DNA from: Cardinalis cardinalis
Lineage: Eukaryota > Chordata > Aves > Passeriformes > Cardinalidae
Assembly: GCA_014549065.1 (NCBI GenBank)
Contig: JACDOX010000018.1
Span: forward strand, 4,622,172-4,686,171
Reading direction: 5' to 3'
DNA: 64,000 nucleotides
Part shown: one piece after another, positions 14,380 through 29,200 of the stretch
Layout of the letters: each line of letters begins with the position of its first letter
How positions within the stretch are numbered: position 1 is the first letter of the stretch
Position numbers and translations under genes: made by a program
Notes under the pieces: model-generated
The model's database searches: none
What the model saw: the letters and a program-made list of their open reading frames with translations, nothing else
What the model was told of the DNA's origin: nothing

Positions 14380-16204
14380 ACTCTCCACTCCCAGAAATCA
14401 GCAGGCAGAACATGAGAACACTGTGCTGGGTTAGACAGCTCAAACACAAAACCCAGCCTCATTCCAACACATGCTTTGGATTTACTCTAAGATTAGCCTT
14501 GCTTCACCTCACAGAAGGCTGCTGAGCACTAGGATCATGTCCAGTTTGTTGCAATTTGTTAAGGATATCAACAAGGTGGGTCTCTTCCAAGAGTGACAAA
14601 GCCTTGAAGCAAAGCCATGCTGTCTGCTGAGTCAGATTCCAGGCTTGAGCCTCCAAGAGCTACCAGGTGATGTCAACAACAACAAGACCCTTTTCACCAG
14701 GGGCATGACTTGGCATTCTTGAACAAGTAAGTATTTAGGGGTTTAGTTGAGAAGCGCAGTGGGCTTTCCAAGTTTCACTGATCCATGAGACCATATGTGC
14801 GAGCATAAGAAAAGAAAATCCCAATTGCAGGCATCAGAAAGGAGCAGCTGAAAGCTGCAGTGAGTGCTTTAGGTTTTGTTTCTTGCCACAGCTCCTCACC
14901 TGCAAGATGAAGCCATGGCACTGCTCTGCAAACACATCCCAGGGTTTGATGATCATGTGAACCTTGGCAGTAGCCATCACATTCCCAAAGAATAGAAGGA
15001 AGGAAGAAAACTTTACAGAAATATGTTACATGATAATAGCTTGATATACCACATGGAAGCTCTGCTAGAAGCTAACAGAGACACCATGAGTAAAGTAGGC
15101 CTTTCGAGTCAACTGTTGAAGGTGATTTGCTGTTTTGGATACACTATCTCCAAAGTATCCAGGAGCTTTTCCTCACTGCGGCTGGAAACACAATATCCTT
15201 CAGCCTAAGATAAAAAGCAAGATGGACTAGTGCAGTCAAAGCACAGTGGAGCATTTCCTTAGAATGGGCAGAAGCAGTGCACAGGTTGATCTGGTGCACT
15301 TTCAGAATATGAATATGACAGTCATTATTTTTGCAGTATCCAGACACCTGGTGAAATATCCTAGGAGTCCACATGAACGTGGGGTATAGTAATATTAGAT
15401 ATTGTTATTCAATTTTCTGTGCCAGAAGTAGTATGGAAGCTGGTTCACACAAACNTACTATACAGTCCAGTTCCTTCAGTGTGACTTGTCAAAATCATCA
15501 AGTAGGAACATGAAAAAAATTTTATCAGTGACATGGCTATAGTAATACAAATCCAGCCTGACAGATAACAGCTGGGTAACTGATGTCTACAGAAGTGCAA
15601 ATATTCAATTAACAACATCTCTGAGCAATAATCACAGGTGTCCTGATGTCAGGAAATGCAGTCACACCATTACCTGTCAAACCAGGGAACACACATATAC
15701 ATCAGCAGAGAACTGCAAAAAAGCACACCACTGTGTGCTCAAGTCTAGCACTAGCAAAGATCCAAAAGATGGCAAGTACACACAAAATTTCACTGAAAAG
15801 CTAAAGAAAACAGTGTTCAAAATATGCACCTAAGTGAGTTGTATAGAACTGTGTCTTCATCAAGGGAAAACCTTTCCCCATTGCTTGCTTCCTGCCCTCT
15901 CTCTCCATCTCTCTGAAATAGNTGCTATTTTCAAGCTCTTAGTTTGCTGTTCAAAGGCCTTCATGCAAGAGTTGTCAGTAATAAACTACGAGGAGCAAAA
16001 TACTGTTCAGAGAAAATTGTCTTCAAAAAGTACCACTAACATTCACCACTTCAGTAGCTGTATCAAAGTCTGACTATATTTGCATGTTGACTCAACCAGA
16101 AGAGATTCCATTATGAAATCTCAAAGGCAAGAAAACCTTCTTCAGACCAGAATATTAACACTGTTTGCAATAAATCACACTCACTGAAATGCTGTAATTT
16201 TTTA

Positions 16205-16222
16205 AACTAAATATATTTAGTT
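16205..16222. repeat. 18-bp perfect AT-rich palindrome
   Basis: The segment 'aactaaatatatttagtt' equals its own reverse complement. It is in AT-rich sequence, where short palindromes arise often. It is noted only for completeness. Confidence 0.6.
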
Positions 16223-18537
16223 AAATATATTAAACTTCATATATTTGGTTTGTGCAGTTGCTAAACCAGCTACTGCCAATGGAATNAGAAGCCCCAGGCA
16301 GTAAAGATATGTCTGTACCAGACACACTACTCACANATACCCTCCAAAACACTTATAAAACAATTTCAATGTAATTCTCTACTTTAAATTATATTGTACT
16401 AGCTTCCTATATTTTATCTATTTGAAGGGTTGGTTGTAGTTGAAACAGGTTGTTAACATGAGACATTCCTAAACTGTTCCACTAATGGAGCACTGGGAAG
16501 TGCTGTATGCCACCTGAAAGGACAGCAACTGCCCAGTGGTCATTTACTCCTGATTAACATCCTTTGCAGAAGAGATGGCTATCACTGAGGATGGAACTGC
16601 TNAAGTGCTTTATCCAAACATCATGGGGAAAAAGTCTGCTTTTACCAACACCTACCCCCTTCAAGGGCAAATTGGAATATGAAGGCACACAACTCTTGGT
16701 CACAGTACTATTTCTATTTGAGAAACACAGGGAACATTTCAGCCTCCAGAATCAACTCTGATCTTCAGCCAGCACAGCAGAATGTTCCCTGTTCAGTGCT
16801 CCTGGCATAACACAGTGCAGCATCCCACTCAGAATTGCAAGCACCTTTTGATAAGACTTGTCTGATAAGATAAGCACAGCTAGCAATGGNAAGCAGAATT
16901 AAAATCCAAAATTACAAGCTTTCAGTGAGAAATAAACAAATCAATCACACTTAGGAAGAAAGACAGTATGTGCTGTACTAGCGTGTCTTGGGCTGTACAC
17001 CATCTCTGAGTACTCTACTGTGCTTTTAATAAAAAGAGTATGTTACCCAATGCTAACATTTTTTTCAGCCCAAATACTCCACAACATACTGACAACTGAA
17101 TAAATGCCCAGGACAATCTGCCCATTCATGACTGCTGGAGTTCATCATTCCTACTTATTCTTCATCCTTTGCAGATGCAGTAATCCTTATGAATGCAGGC
17201 TTTCTTCAGATTGTAAAGGATGGCAATAGGGCCATAACNAAAATCAATCCAAAGAAAATCCAAGCTTTTAGAGCATGCACTGAAGATTTGCTGATCTGTA
17301 CAATGGTCAGCTAGAAAANATACACATTACAAACAAAACAGGAAAATGGTGGGAATTGAGTAAAAATTGTTTATGAATCACAGCATCATTTAAATTATGT
17401 ATTTCAGAAATCACACGTGCTTCTGTATGAACTCAAGTATGCAGAAGGGCTACCTTTCCCCTTTCCTTTTTAATTAGGGATCAGTAACTCACAGAAAGAA
17501 GGAATGACAAAAATAAAGAGAGGTTACAGATATGCTGAAACATTGTTGCAGGTATTGTAAAGACNCCTGCTGCCTCTGTACAAATGCACGTTCACGTCAG
17601 GTCCTGATGTGTTCTGAAGCTGTAGTTAAAATAGTTCTTGAGAGAAGAAAAATTATTGCTGCAATGCCTATTCATTCCAAGGACCTCAAGAGAATTACTG
17701 CTTCAGTGAGTCTTTCCTCAGCAGCAGGCAAACCAGCTTCACAGTGCTTTTGCTAGAGCCCAACAGAAATAAAAAGAAAAAATCTCTTCCAAATTCTAAA
17801 AATAAATTACACAATTGCAAATGCAACCCAGTAAAANGATTTTTTTTCTTTTAGCAGGCTGTATCAGTTTAAGAAAGAGAAATTATTATGAAATATGAGC
17901 AGGATAAATAACAATAGATGGGAAATCAAATTGAATAACTGCTCCTTCANTGAAGTTCTACCTAGCTGTTAGACTCAGGTATCGAGAACCAGTTCTGGGA
18001 TTAGTGCTAATTATCCTGAGAAAGAAAATAAGACTCTTCAGCCTACCATATTCTTCTGGAATAAATAGCTGTAATATTTCAAAAGGAACAACAGGACTTT
18101 GGGGATGAGCACAGCATTATCATTGTTACCAAAATGTCTCAGGCTATGAGATCCAGATGGGTGCAGGAGAAACTGTCNTATTTGTTACAATAGCAAAGCA
18201 CTGACAAAAGGTGTGCCCAATTGCTCATGCTAAATGCTGACACTGAACTGCCAGATCATTGGGAAAACGCTCAGAGTGTCAGGCTGCCAAACTGTAGGCC
18301 ACAAACATAATAATTAAAAAAAACATTGGCAGAAAATATCACTACAGAAATAAAATTCACATATTCATTACCTGCATAATGACTGGTCACTACTAAAGTA
18401 TTTACTTTGAGGACTGGATTTAGTTTTGATTACTCTCTGAGTAAAAGATCATATTTTCCAGCAGTCTAAGTTGAAAACTTACCATTAAATTCAACTCAAA
18501 GTTAACAAGGTGTGCCACAATCCTTCTGCCACAACAG

Positions 18538-18937
18538 TGTGGTGGAGTTCGCAGTGGTCCCAGGATGAGGGAAGAGATGAGAATATTGACTCCATGTTTC
18601 AGAAGGCTGATTAATTATTTTANGATATATATTATATTAAAAGAAAATTATATATTATAACTATACTAAAAGAATAGAAGAAAGGATTTCATCAGAAGGC
18701 TAGCAAGGAAAGGAAAGGAATGGAATAATGAAATCTTGTGACTGACCAGAGAGTCTGANACAGCTGGACTGTGATTGGCCATTAATTAAAAACAACCACN
18801 TGAGACCAATNGAAGATGCATCTGTTGCATTCCACAGCAGCAGANAATTATTGTTTACATTTATTTTCTGAGNCCTCTCAGCTTCTCAGGAGGAAAANTC
18901 CNGGCAAAAGGATTTTTCATAAAATATGTCTGCGACA
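18538..18937 (-). mobile_element. solo LTR of an avian endogenous retrovirus (400 bp, 6-bp target duplication)
   Basis: The block begins TG and ends CA and is flanked by a perfect direct repeat CAACAG at 18,532-18,537 and 18,938-18,943. A 6-bp duplication is typical of ERVK/alpharetrovirus-type integration. The wording (for example 'ttcgcagtggtcccaggatg', the TATA-rich centre and 'ggactgtgattggccattaa') resembles a dispersed passerine LTR that I recall from memory. Reading TG to CA on the minus strand places the AT-rich, TATA-like centre and an A/T-rich polyadenylation-like stretch in sense order, so minus is preferred. No gag, pol or env lies beside it, so it is a solo LTR. It carries 8 ambiguous bases in 400 bp, well above the window's average. 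Confidence 0.85.
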
Positions 18938-21900
18938 CAACAGTAACTAAAAATTGCACCAAATCAAATGGAAATAAAGGANTGAGAGGATCTTGCAACA
19001 TGAGCAATGCACACAATGGCCAATATGAAGACACCTGTGGCAAACACCAAAACCCCACAAGGCAGGAAACTCCCCCATTGGTTGTTTTACCAACACTCAG
19101 ATACCCTTGAAAAAAAAATTAGTCACTTCTTTTTATAATTGTTTACTAGAAAGAAAGGGCCACAAGAAGCCCCTCCACTCCTCTGTGCTGGGTTAAGATC
19201 CATGGGCACTCCAGCACCCCCACAGTCTCTAACTCACNCTTCTCCTGTAAGAGATGTGGCAGCCAGCCCGCCTTGCATGGCTATAACAAAGGAAAATGGA
19301 TGTGTGGCAGGCACAGGTAGATATGCAGAGTCAGATTATGTTTAGCTGGGGCTCTGTGTGATCATTACAAGAGCAAAGAGCATGCACAGCATCAACTGCT
19401 TCAGAGCAGAGGTTCCGCTTTTCCTGGAACTGTAAAGGCAGCACTGACGGAAATCTCTGAGCAAGGACAGAATCGCAGCTCGTGATNTGATTCAGCAGTG
19501 AGTTTCCCAAGCTATCTTGAGCAAACCTTTCCTGTTGCGCTTCAGACCTAGTATTATTTTCCATCTTTAAGAGGCAAAAATTAAAATGAAATGTTTTACA
19601 ATGCTTGGATATTTTTCATGGAGCTGTAAATACACACACTTTTTTTTCTCCATCCCATATAAACAGGCAGTGATAAAACCTGGGTTCCAGCTTCAGGCTG
19701 ATGAGCAGTATTATTAGCCCAACTATTCCCCTACTCCCTGCTATCATACTATTCCTGTAGGTGTACCAATCAAGGAGGAATACAAAGAAAAAAAGCAGCA
19801 GCATAAACAGGTGACTAAAAATATTTTTAAGGGCTGAGCAATTTACTTGTGGTGGTTCAGAGATGGTGCAACTGACATTGACTTCTGAAAACCTTTGTCG
19901 CTATTTACCTCATCAGCCTAACCCCAGTCACAGCCAGGACTCCCCTCCTTCATTAAGTTCCNAAGAGAAAGTGTTCTTTTTCAGGATTTCCTATGTATTA
20001 TCTCAAAGATTTGAGGTTACTGGACTGTGACCCACAGACTAAATAGAAAGGTCAAACAAACAGCACAGGAATATAGCAAGGAAAACTAGACTAGTAAATC
20101 AGAATATTCTTCTTCTTTGCAAAAAGCTTCTAGCTTTTCAGCCATTGATTTGTCACCCCTAAAAGAAATTCATATTACCCCCNATATTTCTGTCTTGTCA
20201 TAGTCAGCATCTCAGGCCGTTTCAATAAGCCTGAATCCTCTGCCTTCATCTCTCTCTGCAGACACAATTCAGACAAGCGTTTCTCTTTGGGGTACCTTTT
20301 GCTGCAGGAATNGGTTCTGCAACTCCTTCTGGCCTGGTTAGATGACTTCAGTTCTGGCTGACCTCCTGCTCACTGAAGCTTACAACAAGACTGCTCGATT
20401 CTCAAGCCCATCAAATCCTAAGTCACAGATAAATTCTCCTGGCCAATATGACCACTTGCCTAACAGAACATGTCTTGCAAATGTGANATCCCAGTAGTAC
20501 TAACTCCTGGTCCAAGAAACTTGGTCATTCAAGTTACAGTATGAAAATGAGCTTTGTTCCAGACATTACAGATGTTTTAAACATATGATACTGTTTTTAA
20601 ATTAATTTTTCTTAACTTTGAAACCCAGCAGTATGGAANGGACCTCTGGCAAACTGCTGCTAACAGAAATCAGTAATGTCTTCCCAAACCTTTTTCACAG
20701 CCCTAGAACACCTTCCTGGTTGCACCAGTTCACTNCCTCCAAGCCTCAGAAAGCCCTTGTTTCAACAGGAACTTTCCATGAATCTGCATTTGTCAACAAG
20801 CTGCTGTCCCAATCCTCTCAACCAGTAAGGCAAATACAATGTAACAGGAAAACCACCTACAGTAAGAGCAGTTAAATTTAGGAGTGTACCTAACTATTAA
20901 CTTCAGGTGTATCAGCTTTCCACCAGGCATATATTTATCTCAGTATATGATTCACAGACTTTTTATATTCTCCACACAACATACATCATACATCAGTTTA
21001 TGTATCAGGACAACAGAACAATGACTCTAAGTTTTAGTTGAAATGTTTTTCTGGTATTATTTTAAAAAATACCATATCCACATGTATAATGGTATATTTT
21101 CTATACTAAATCAAATACAAAGAAATAGTGCTTCCAATCAAGTGAAGCATCAGAAGTCTATCTCTGTGCTCAGACAGGGTATTACACAAGAACAGGCTAT
21201 TCTGGAAAGCGAGCAATTCAGCTCTGAGGTGTGCATGTTGTGTATGGGTGCACGCACATGGGTCAAATGTGATCTGTTCAAGAAACAAAAATGCCATGCA
21301 CATGTTGCATTACTGGGATTCTGGCACATTGACATAATTATAAAAGCTCCAATTATTGTTCTTATGCATTGCCCTTCCCTGCATTTAAGTACACTGAAGA
21401 TCTTGGAAGGTTTAACTTACTGAAAGACTGCTTTATTTACAAACTTGTTATAAACTCGTTACTTATTAAAAATGTTAAAATTAACTCAAATTTCCTTGCT
21501 GACTGCTCAAGGAAAATTCTATAACATAATCCTGGTGGTAAATAGTCTCAATGGTCCAAGTTTTCTTCTCATAGCTGTGAAATCCATATGTTGCTCATGA
21601 GTCAAACTTTAAGATTTTATAAAATTATAAGGGCTAAAAACTAGGTCTTGGTCTTGACATAGTCTATTAGCAAGTTAGAAAACATTAGTTTGATTCTTGT
21701 TATGATTAAATGGTCCTAGAGGTANTGGCATCTTTATCTTTCACCTTACTGAGGACAACTGAGAACACAGAAACAAAGCAAGAGAGGGTCAGGGAAAAAA
21801 GTTTCTTATAACACACAGCAGAAGTTTAATCTGAACAAAATTCTCCTGTGCCTTGAAAACCAGAACATCAAAGGAGCCAATGTTGAAGTGAAAGCCTGGA

Positions 21901-23214
21901 CTGTAGATATGTAGAGAGACAGGAATTCATGCCTTACCCACATGTTACCTAGAAATACCTTCCACAGCTTAAGCAGCTTACAGGTGAAGACAAAGCACAG
22001 ATAGTTTCATTAGTGGTCAGGGGAACCAGTCTCAGTGATGAAGACTTTGGTAGCAGGAGGAAGATAAAAATCACAAGCAATTTCAGCCATTCTAATATTG
22101 AGCCAATCCTCACATTCCCATGAGGCAGGGAAGTGAGAAAATGTTTTTAGTTTTGAAAGAGAAAAAAAAAAAAAAGTAGGTCTGATGTATGGAGAGGAAT
22201 CCAGGCTGTCAGCTTTAAAATAAACTATTGGATGCACTGTGGAGAGAAATGAAGTAACAAGGGAAGAGTGTTAGGAGATTCCCACAAAAAAGCAGCAGTC
22301 AGCATAATACAATTTCTCAGAGAGNGAAAACACATGAGAATTGTAATACTCACAGGAACCATTGGAGAGCAAGGCTTTTGAGTCATCATCATGCAAATGA
22401 AGGAAGAAGAACAAAAGGACACTAAAAAACTGATGTGTAGACATCAAAAATTGTGGGAGTCTCAACCTTCTCTTAGAGCTATGGTAGAGGGAGCACCTAA
22501 TGCAGAAAAACAACTTNTGGCCTGGTAACAAAGAGGTAAAGACAATCTCTAGGGTTGTCTGGTTTTTGTTCTAAGAACATAACTATAAGTTTAAGCAGTA
22601 CCTAGAAGATTGAGACCCTGNTGGGGGGCTTTAGCTTTCACAGGCTAAGGATAAAGTGATCATAAATGCAGAGCAGATCATGCCTNCACCTCCTGCCCCA
22701 GTCTTTCAGTCTTTAGAAGAGGGGCTATACAGAAAATAAGGCAAAGTTTCTCCTGTCTGTGATTAGGGTTGACAAAACACTATCTAAAATCATAAGAACC
22801 TGGTGCAATGAGGTTAGATATTTGTGTTTGAGGTACAGAGAACAAAACAATGTAACTGGCCCATCTTTTATACTCTGGAAGAGATCCCAAAACCATTAGG
22901 ATCAAAAAAAATGAAAATGTTGAAACAAGTAGACTCAAGCATTTGCCAGCAAAAGCAATAAACCCTTTTTATGGCTCCCTGAGGAAATGGGGGACATAAT
23001 CAAGTACTAAGTATCACCAAGATATCTATGTTGACATTTCTCTGTTTCGTGCAGGCACATGTATAATCAGAGTATGCTGCAATTGTATTTTGTTACTGCA
23101 GCTTAACAAGCAGATCATCATTAGGAAATCACTCACTAACTCTCCAGTCATGTAGAGCTGAGGAAAAGATTAATTTTATATCTATGTATCTCTGTAAAAG
23201 ATAATCAGAAAGAG

Positions 23215-23241
23215 ATCGTGTGTGTGTGTGTTTGTGTGTGT
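23215..23241. repeat. TG microsatellite
   Basis: An interrupted (TG)n tract, broken once by TTTG, is followed by the short complementary 'tacacacatt'. It lies in SLC9A7 intron 1 and is an ordinary length-variable microsatellite. Confidence 0.85.
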
Positions 23242-26200
23242 ACACACATTGCTTTACCACGAGTGAACATGGTTGAAAGAAGGTTAAGAGTCTCTAGATA
23301 TAAAAATCAACTTCATAAGCAAATTTTTGCCAAGTCAGACATACTGCTGTGCAGAGATCAAAAGCAATAAAAGTTAGCCTGAAATAGTGTCCTGACACTC
23401 AGTTGCCTGTGTAAAAGTCTATTCCAGCATTAAGGTTGTTTCACACACACCAACACATCTTCAAAAAATTCATCTTCTTCCAAGAATAATTCACTGTAAC
23501 CCATGTCTGGTGGGGATGTATTCCCTGTAAGACACTAGAATTGCAGGTAGGTATGACAAAGCCACACCCTTTATGCTGTGCAGAGCATAAAGATGACTGT
23601 CAAAGTAAAAATCCTCAAGACAAACCAAACAAGCAGAGGCGCCCACTTGAATTTTGTGAGCCAGGAGAGGATGCTACAGCCAAACCTGCCAGGCGTGTCT
23701 GTGGAAGGTCGCTTACAGTCAGCATCCTCTTAATATAAAACATTACATAATAAGAAACTAAAATATCAAAGACAACCAAGGAGAAAGAATGGGGTTGCAT
23801 TTCCCCAACAGAAATAAACCTTTACACCAGTTTTCTTCTTCCATATTTTTTCTGTATTTTCCAGAGAGTGCAAAACTGCAGGGTAGCCAGTGATGCCAAC
23901 TCCAGTCACTGCTTCAATTATCCAGTGAATACCCTTTCCTCCCAGCTAGCCAGGGAGCCCTCTGTGTTTGCCACTTTGAACTCTTCTAGGNAGCCTAACT
24001 TCTAAAGCATCAAGTACACAACAAGGCTAAAAGCCAATTAAAATAAGTTGGTATTCACTCACCAAGAAGGCATTTTAAGAAGAACAGTCATTTTAAGCAG
24101 AACAGTCAAGTTTTCTCCTGGATGAGGAAAATCTTTTCAGGAGAAAGGTCATTACACAATCAGTAAGTACAATGAAGACTGTCACAAAGGAATGAGAAGT
24201 AGGAAGTATTGTGCAGCAGTAAACAACAGCAGAGAGGTACACGACAGTTAAAATGCAGGTTCCCTTTCACTGCTGAAGGGCTTGATGTCAGGTGCTAAGA
24301 AGTGCATGTGTGGGGGAAATAATTTCTTAGAATTAGTGTGGAAGCAATAGCATTCATTTGAATGGATTCTGAGTAAAAACCATAAGCCAGTCATAACCCN
24401 GTGGGTCACTTGCTATTTTTGAACTATCATCAGTTACAACATCTTTCTGTTAGTATCTCATATTCAAAGCGATGGCAAAGGTTAACAGCAGTTTTCATAC
24501 TGAGTCCAGTTCTGGAATGAATGGAACAGCCTNTGAGCCTCAGAAGCAATAACTACATTCCCGGTGTGTTGGCACTGCTCATGGACGTGGCATGCTCTGC
24601 TGCAGAGCTGACACAGGGAAGACTCTCACATGTAGGTGCCACCAAGATGCATGAGCAGCTTTCTCTTCACCTAGCTACTGATGGCAAGAAGTGCAGGTGC
24701 CCACACCACACCTCCATAAACAGCCAGCACATTAAAAACTGTCATCTTATACACAGACAAGTTAATTGCATTTTAGAATCCTTTCNTAGCATGCTCCTTT
24801 GTTTCCATCCCTTTTATTGTTAGGAATAGTCCCCCAGTTTTATAATAAAATAGCAGGTGAATATGTCAAACTTAAAAAAAAATCTCAATCCCAGCTTTTT
24901 CTTTTTTAAATCTAAGTGAGAAGTGAAGACAGCTATGGAGAGGCATGGCATTCTGAATATGCAGACCACTTTATTTAAACATTTCCACAAATCCAGCACA
25001 CCAAGACCCACAGGTTTGCTGTTCAAACTCTCTTCTCCAAGGAGCTTAAAAGGTAACAGGACAGGAATCAGTAACACACTCAAATACACTTAAAATATGC
25101 AACAGGTATTCTGATGGCTTCAGCTGCCTTTAAAACCATCTACTACAGATCTATTTCAACAAGGAAGAGGCATTTTGAAAAAAATGCTACAAACAGAGGA
25201 AGTGGCAGCCGTGGAGAAGTAGCCCAGGCTACAGCAAACCCACAAGTCCCACCAGCCTGGCATTAGGGTCAGGACCCTCCGTGGCAGCAGCTCCACCCCA
25301 CTGCAGAGCCATCAGGGACAGCAGTGTAGCCAAGCCCACAGACAGCCCTGGCAGCAGAGCAAACCCACCAGAGCTCTGCCAGAGAGGGTGTGAGCTTTCT
25401 CCACGTACCACTCACACATACATCTGCATCNAGAGAAATGAAGAGCTTCCAGCCATGTCAGCTTCCTTTGGTGNTCCTTTGAAAAGCAACANNGAATACC
25501 AAAGCCTAAAGAAAGCACAAGAAGCCACACACCTCCTCTGGCTGAGAGCAGAGCTCATCTCCTCAATTTCAATTTAGAGGGAGCTTTCAACTCTTTCTCC
25601 TCAGTAAAAGAAAAAAAACTCCAACAGTTTCTTCCACCATAGNCTCTTCAGGTTCTTTTAAAGTAAAGTGATTTGTCTGATTTCAGGATGTGGAAAAAAA
25701 CCCCAAACCAACAGTTTCCCCCAATTTTGCTTTTCTCCCTTCACACTTGGTTAATTGCAGACTGANTGAAGTGCTTTTTAATAGGGGAGAAAAAAGCAAC
25801 ACATTTTAGCTAAATTATCTATGTCTGGTAGACAAAAAGATCTGAATTGCTGAGAATGACTGTGTATTCTTTACAACACTAGTAAAAAACCCTTCAACAT
25901 AAACAGTCCTCTAANAAAATTGCATGTATCACATTTTTTCAATGTAGACACCACTTAGTGTAAAGCAGGGCAAGAAAGGCTATATTCAGTATTTAACTGA
26001 GATAAAGTTTTAATCCTGAGTCACAAATTTCCCCTCGGTGTTGAGGGGAAAAAAAGTCTACAAGCTGGTAATTCTGGCTGTCAGCGTGGAAACAACAGAC
26101 TTGAGTTAAATATTGGGGCTGTCTCAAACACACAGGGACAGTTCAGCAGCCCGGTGCTGGACTCAGAGCATTCAGCACCTAGGCAAGGANAGAACATTCA

Positions 26201-29200
26201 TGGTACACAACACCTGTTAAAGACCTAGACAGGAGCTACCAAATATTTTTACTTCTGGCCCCTAACAGGCCAAGACAGATAGTTCTAGAATGCAAACTGT
26301 GTCCTCTAACATTTTTTGTCTTTAATAATGGTGGAGCTGAGGTGCCTGCTTCAGAGATCTGGTTTCTAAATCAGTTGAGGGTGAAGCTGCCACCTCTACC
26401 TAAAGGAGATAATGGTTGGGTGGGAATAGCTCCCTAGCAGAAGCAGGAAAAGGTGTCACCCAGCTCTCTAAGATGTTTNCAACTACTCTGTAGAGCCAAT
26501 AGGTAAGGGGAGCCCAACTTTCAGAAGNAAGGAGTGGGGGAAAGGGCTGCTATGCACCCACAAAGGGACTGAGGATATAAGAGGATCATAGCTGAACCAT
26601 GACAATTTTCTGTCACAGGGAATCAAGCCTTCCCACCACTGCTTCCAGAGCTATCTCCATGCNCTGCAGGAAACCATCCTGGCTTGGAGTCCAGGCCAAA
26701 CCCCTGAGAAGGGAGAGTTTGGGTAAGTCAGAGGCAAGACTCACATCTGTTTCTAGTTGTGCTGGGAGCATGCAGAGCAGAGGTCTACAGTTCTCTCTCA
26801 TCACTNTGTTAGTGAGCCCAGGACACACAGTAATTTATAAAGGTGTTTCACAGGTTGCACAGATACTCCTAAATGGTGCCCTGTACAGATGACCCAGAAG
26901 CACTTCCTGCTGTATGGATAATTACTTTGGGTAAAGGCAATTTCAGTGTTCAGGTGTTCCAATCCTTCTATAGCACAGGAATTGAGAAGGTTTATTAAAG
27001 ATGCACTGCAAAGGAATTCACATCTATAACCACTTGTATTCAGCACAACATTTTAAAATTTAATTTCTAAAAGAACAATATCTGAATTGTTCATTCTGTT
27101 TGAATGACCAATTACAGTTCATTACATAAAATTTACAANGCAGTATTGTGAAATCCGCAGATGAGATTACACAGTAGTCACCACACAGATTTCTGCTAAC
27201 ACAGCCAAAGAAACTTTCCCTTTCACCTTTCTCTCACCATCCTTAAAACAAAGGCCTACTTTACCAAACAAAAAGGAGACAGGTGAGAACCCAGGCCTCT
27301 CTTCCATCAACCTCTTGCCAAAAACATAGACCCCCAAAAACTAAATAAAGAAGCACTGAGATGTGGACACCATCAACACCTGAGAAGTAATTCTGGGCAT
27401 CCTGTTGGACTTGATAGCTTTTATATACTCCTTCACCATCTCCTTTTCTTTTTTCTCATCTGCACCAAGAGCAGAAGTTACTAGAGTTGCTGCAGATGCT
27501 CTGCATCTACAGACCANTTCAGTCCTTGTGCTCTTTCAGGAAGAATCGTTGACAGACTTGTTCAGAGACACATTTCTACTGCAAAGTAGCAAAGAAAAGT
27601 TGGAAGTGGTTCCAAAAAAAATTTTCTGAAGCGGGCAAACGAAAACCTCCAGGTCCTACAGGGCCCAGACCTGTGCAACATTAACCTGCCATGGAACCGC
27701 CTCGCTCTGACAACAAGCTTGTGCAGGAGACATCAGGTTACCTCCCCCCAGCTCAGCACACTCCAGCCAACACACCAGAGTGCTCACATAGGAGCAGAAG
27801 GCAGGCAGGTGTGTAAGCTCTGCAGTATTACAGACCTGGCATCTGTTTGTGATAACTTTCTAAGTTAGATGAGAACCACAGGATGTGCAGAGGACCACCT
27901 TCCCCCTTCAGCCTTTGTGTGGTCCCTACAATTACACGGTGCTGCGGAGCAGTACCAACTTTAACAGCCAGGTGTGNCACCAANGGTTTCCTCGAGNAAA
28001 AGAAATCCAAGTTGCCATTNCTATCTTCTTTGGCTTACGTCACNATCAGAGGGTATNCTGGTGCTGATTTGACAGAACTTGNAGNTGAAGTTAACAAACA
28101 GAAATGAACTAATTTATCTTAATTAAATATACTACCCTTATAGAAACAAATTAACAAAACCCCCAAACCCACAGAAACAAAGAAGGAAACCCAAAATCAC
28201 TGCCCTGGGGACTGTGGATTGATTGTTCTCCAAAGATATTTCAGAAACACCAGCAATTATAAGTTATCCAACCACTTTGCCTAAAGACCAGATCTGAAAT
28301 ACATGCAGGTTAGTAAAAGCTATATAATGTTTCTTCTAAATTTCTCTCAAAAGAACAATTTATAATTTTTCTACCCAGCCACATATCATTAAGCAAACTT
28401 AGAGAAAAGATTTGAATTACAATTAAAACATACTGAGCAGTCAAAAAGCTGAGCAAGACTCACTTTAAAAGCCTGTAACAAAGTGATTTAAAATAATATT
28501 CAGGAAGAACAAGCAGGTTGCCAGAGAAAGGATAATGTTCTCAAAACTGGCTGCTCAGTTATGATCCTAAATCTAGTATTAGGAGGCTTATGTCAAAGTG
28601 GCTTATTAAAAACCAAGACTGACATTATTTTGCTGGCAGTGGAGATGAGTTAGGTCATCTCCAGCATGTGTAGATAGATACTAGAATTCTGCAGCCAGAT
28701 GAGCTAAAAATAGACCTTTTCTGTATCTACTCTGTGGATACAGAAACTTAGTCTGATACAGAGTATTGCAGAACAGATATAATGTTTTCATCCTGAAGAT
28801 TTACAGCTTCTCTCTCATTTGTGTTCCACAAAAGGTAACAGCAGTACTATGCTCCTCTTCAAACAGTTTTTCTTTCACTGTACTGAAGTCCAGCTTGCTT
28901 TTACTTTCATCTGCAGCACCAGCACGTGTGGCCCACAGACAAGAAGGTACCTGATAGGACTGACACCTATGCTGATTCATGAGTGGCCAGTTGCCTGAAT
29001 TTCCACTTATGAAAAGGGACAAAGTAATTGCCTAGTGGCAGTGATACCACTGCTTCTGCTGGGAGACATCTACTTATCCAGGTGGCTGCCTCCTAAGGAG
29101 TAGAGTAACAAGGGCCCAACATCACCTCCCACCCTTAAGTCCACCCTGAGCTGTCCAGGTACATGGTCCATGTCCTGGTGCTCCTACTACTTGGTGATGC

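Noticed and set aside
21043..21423. 126-codon open frame on the plus strand
   Set aside because: It lies in AT-rich intronic DNA and resembles no known family. Overlapping frames on the other strand are equally open. Chance is sufficient.
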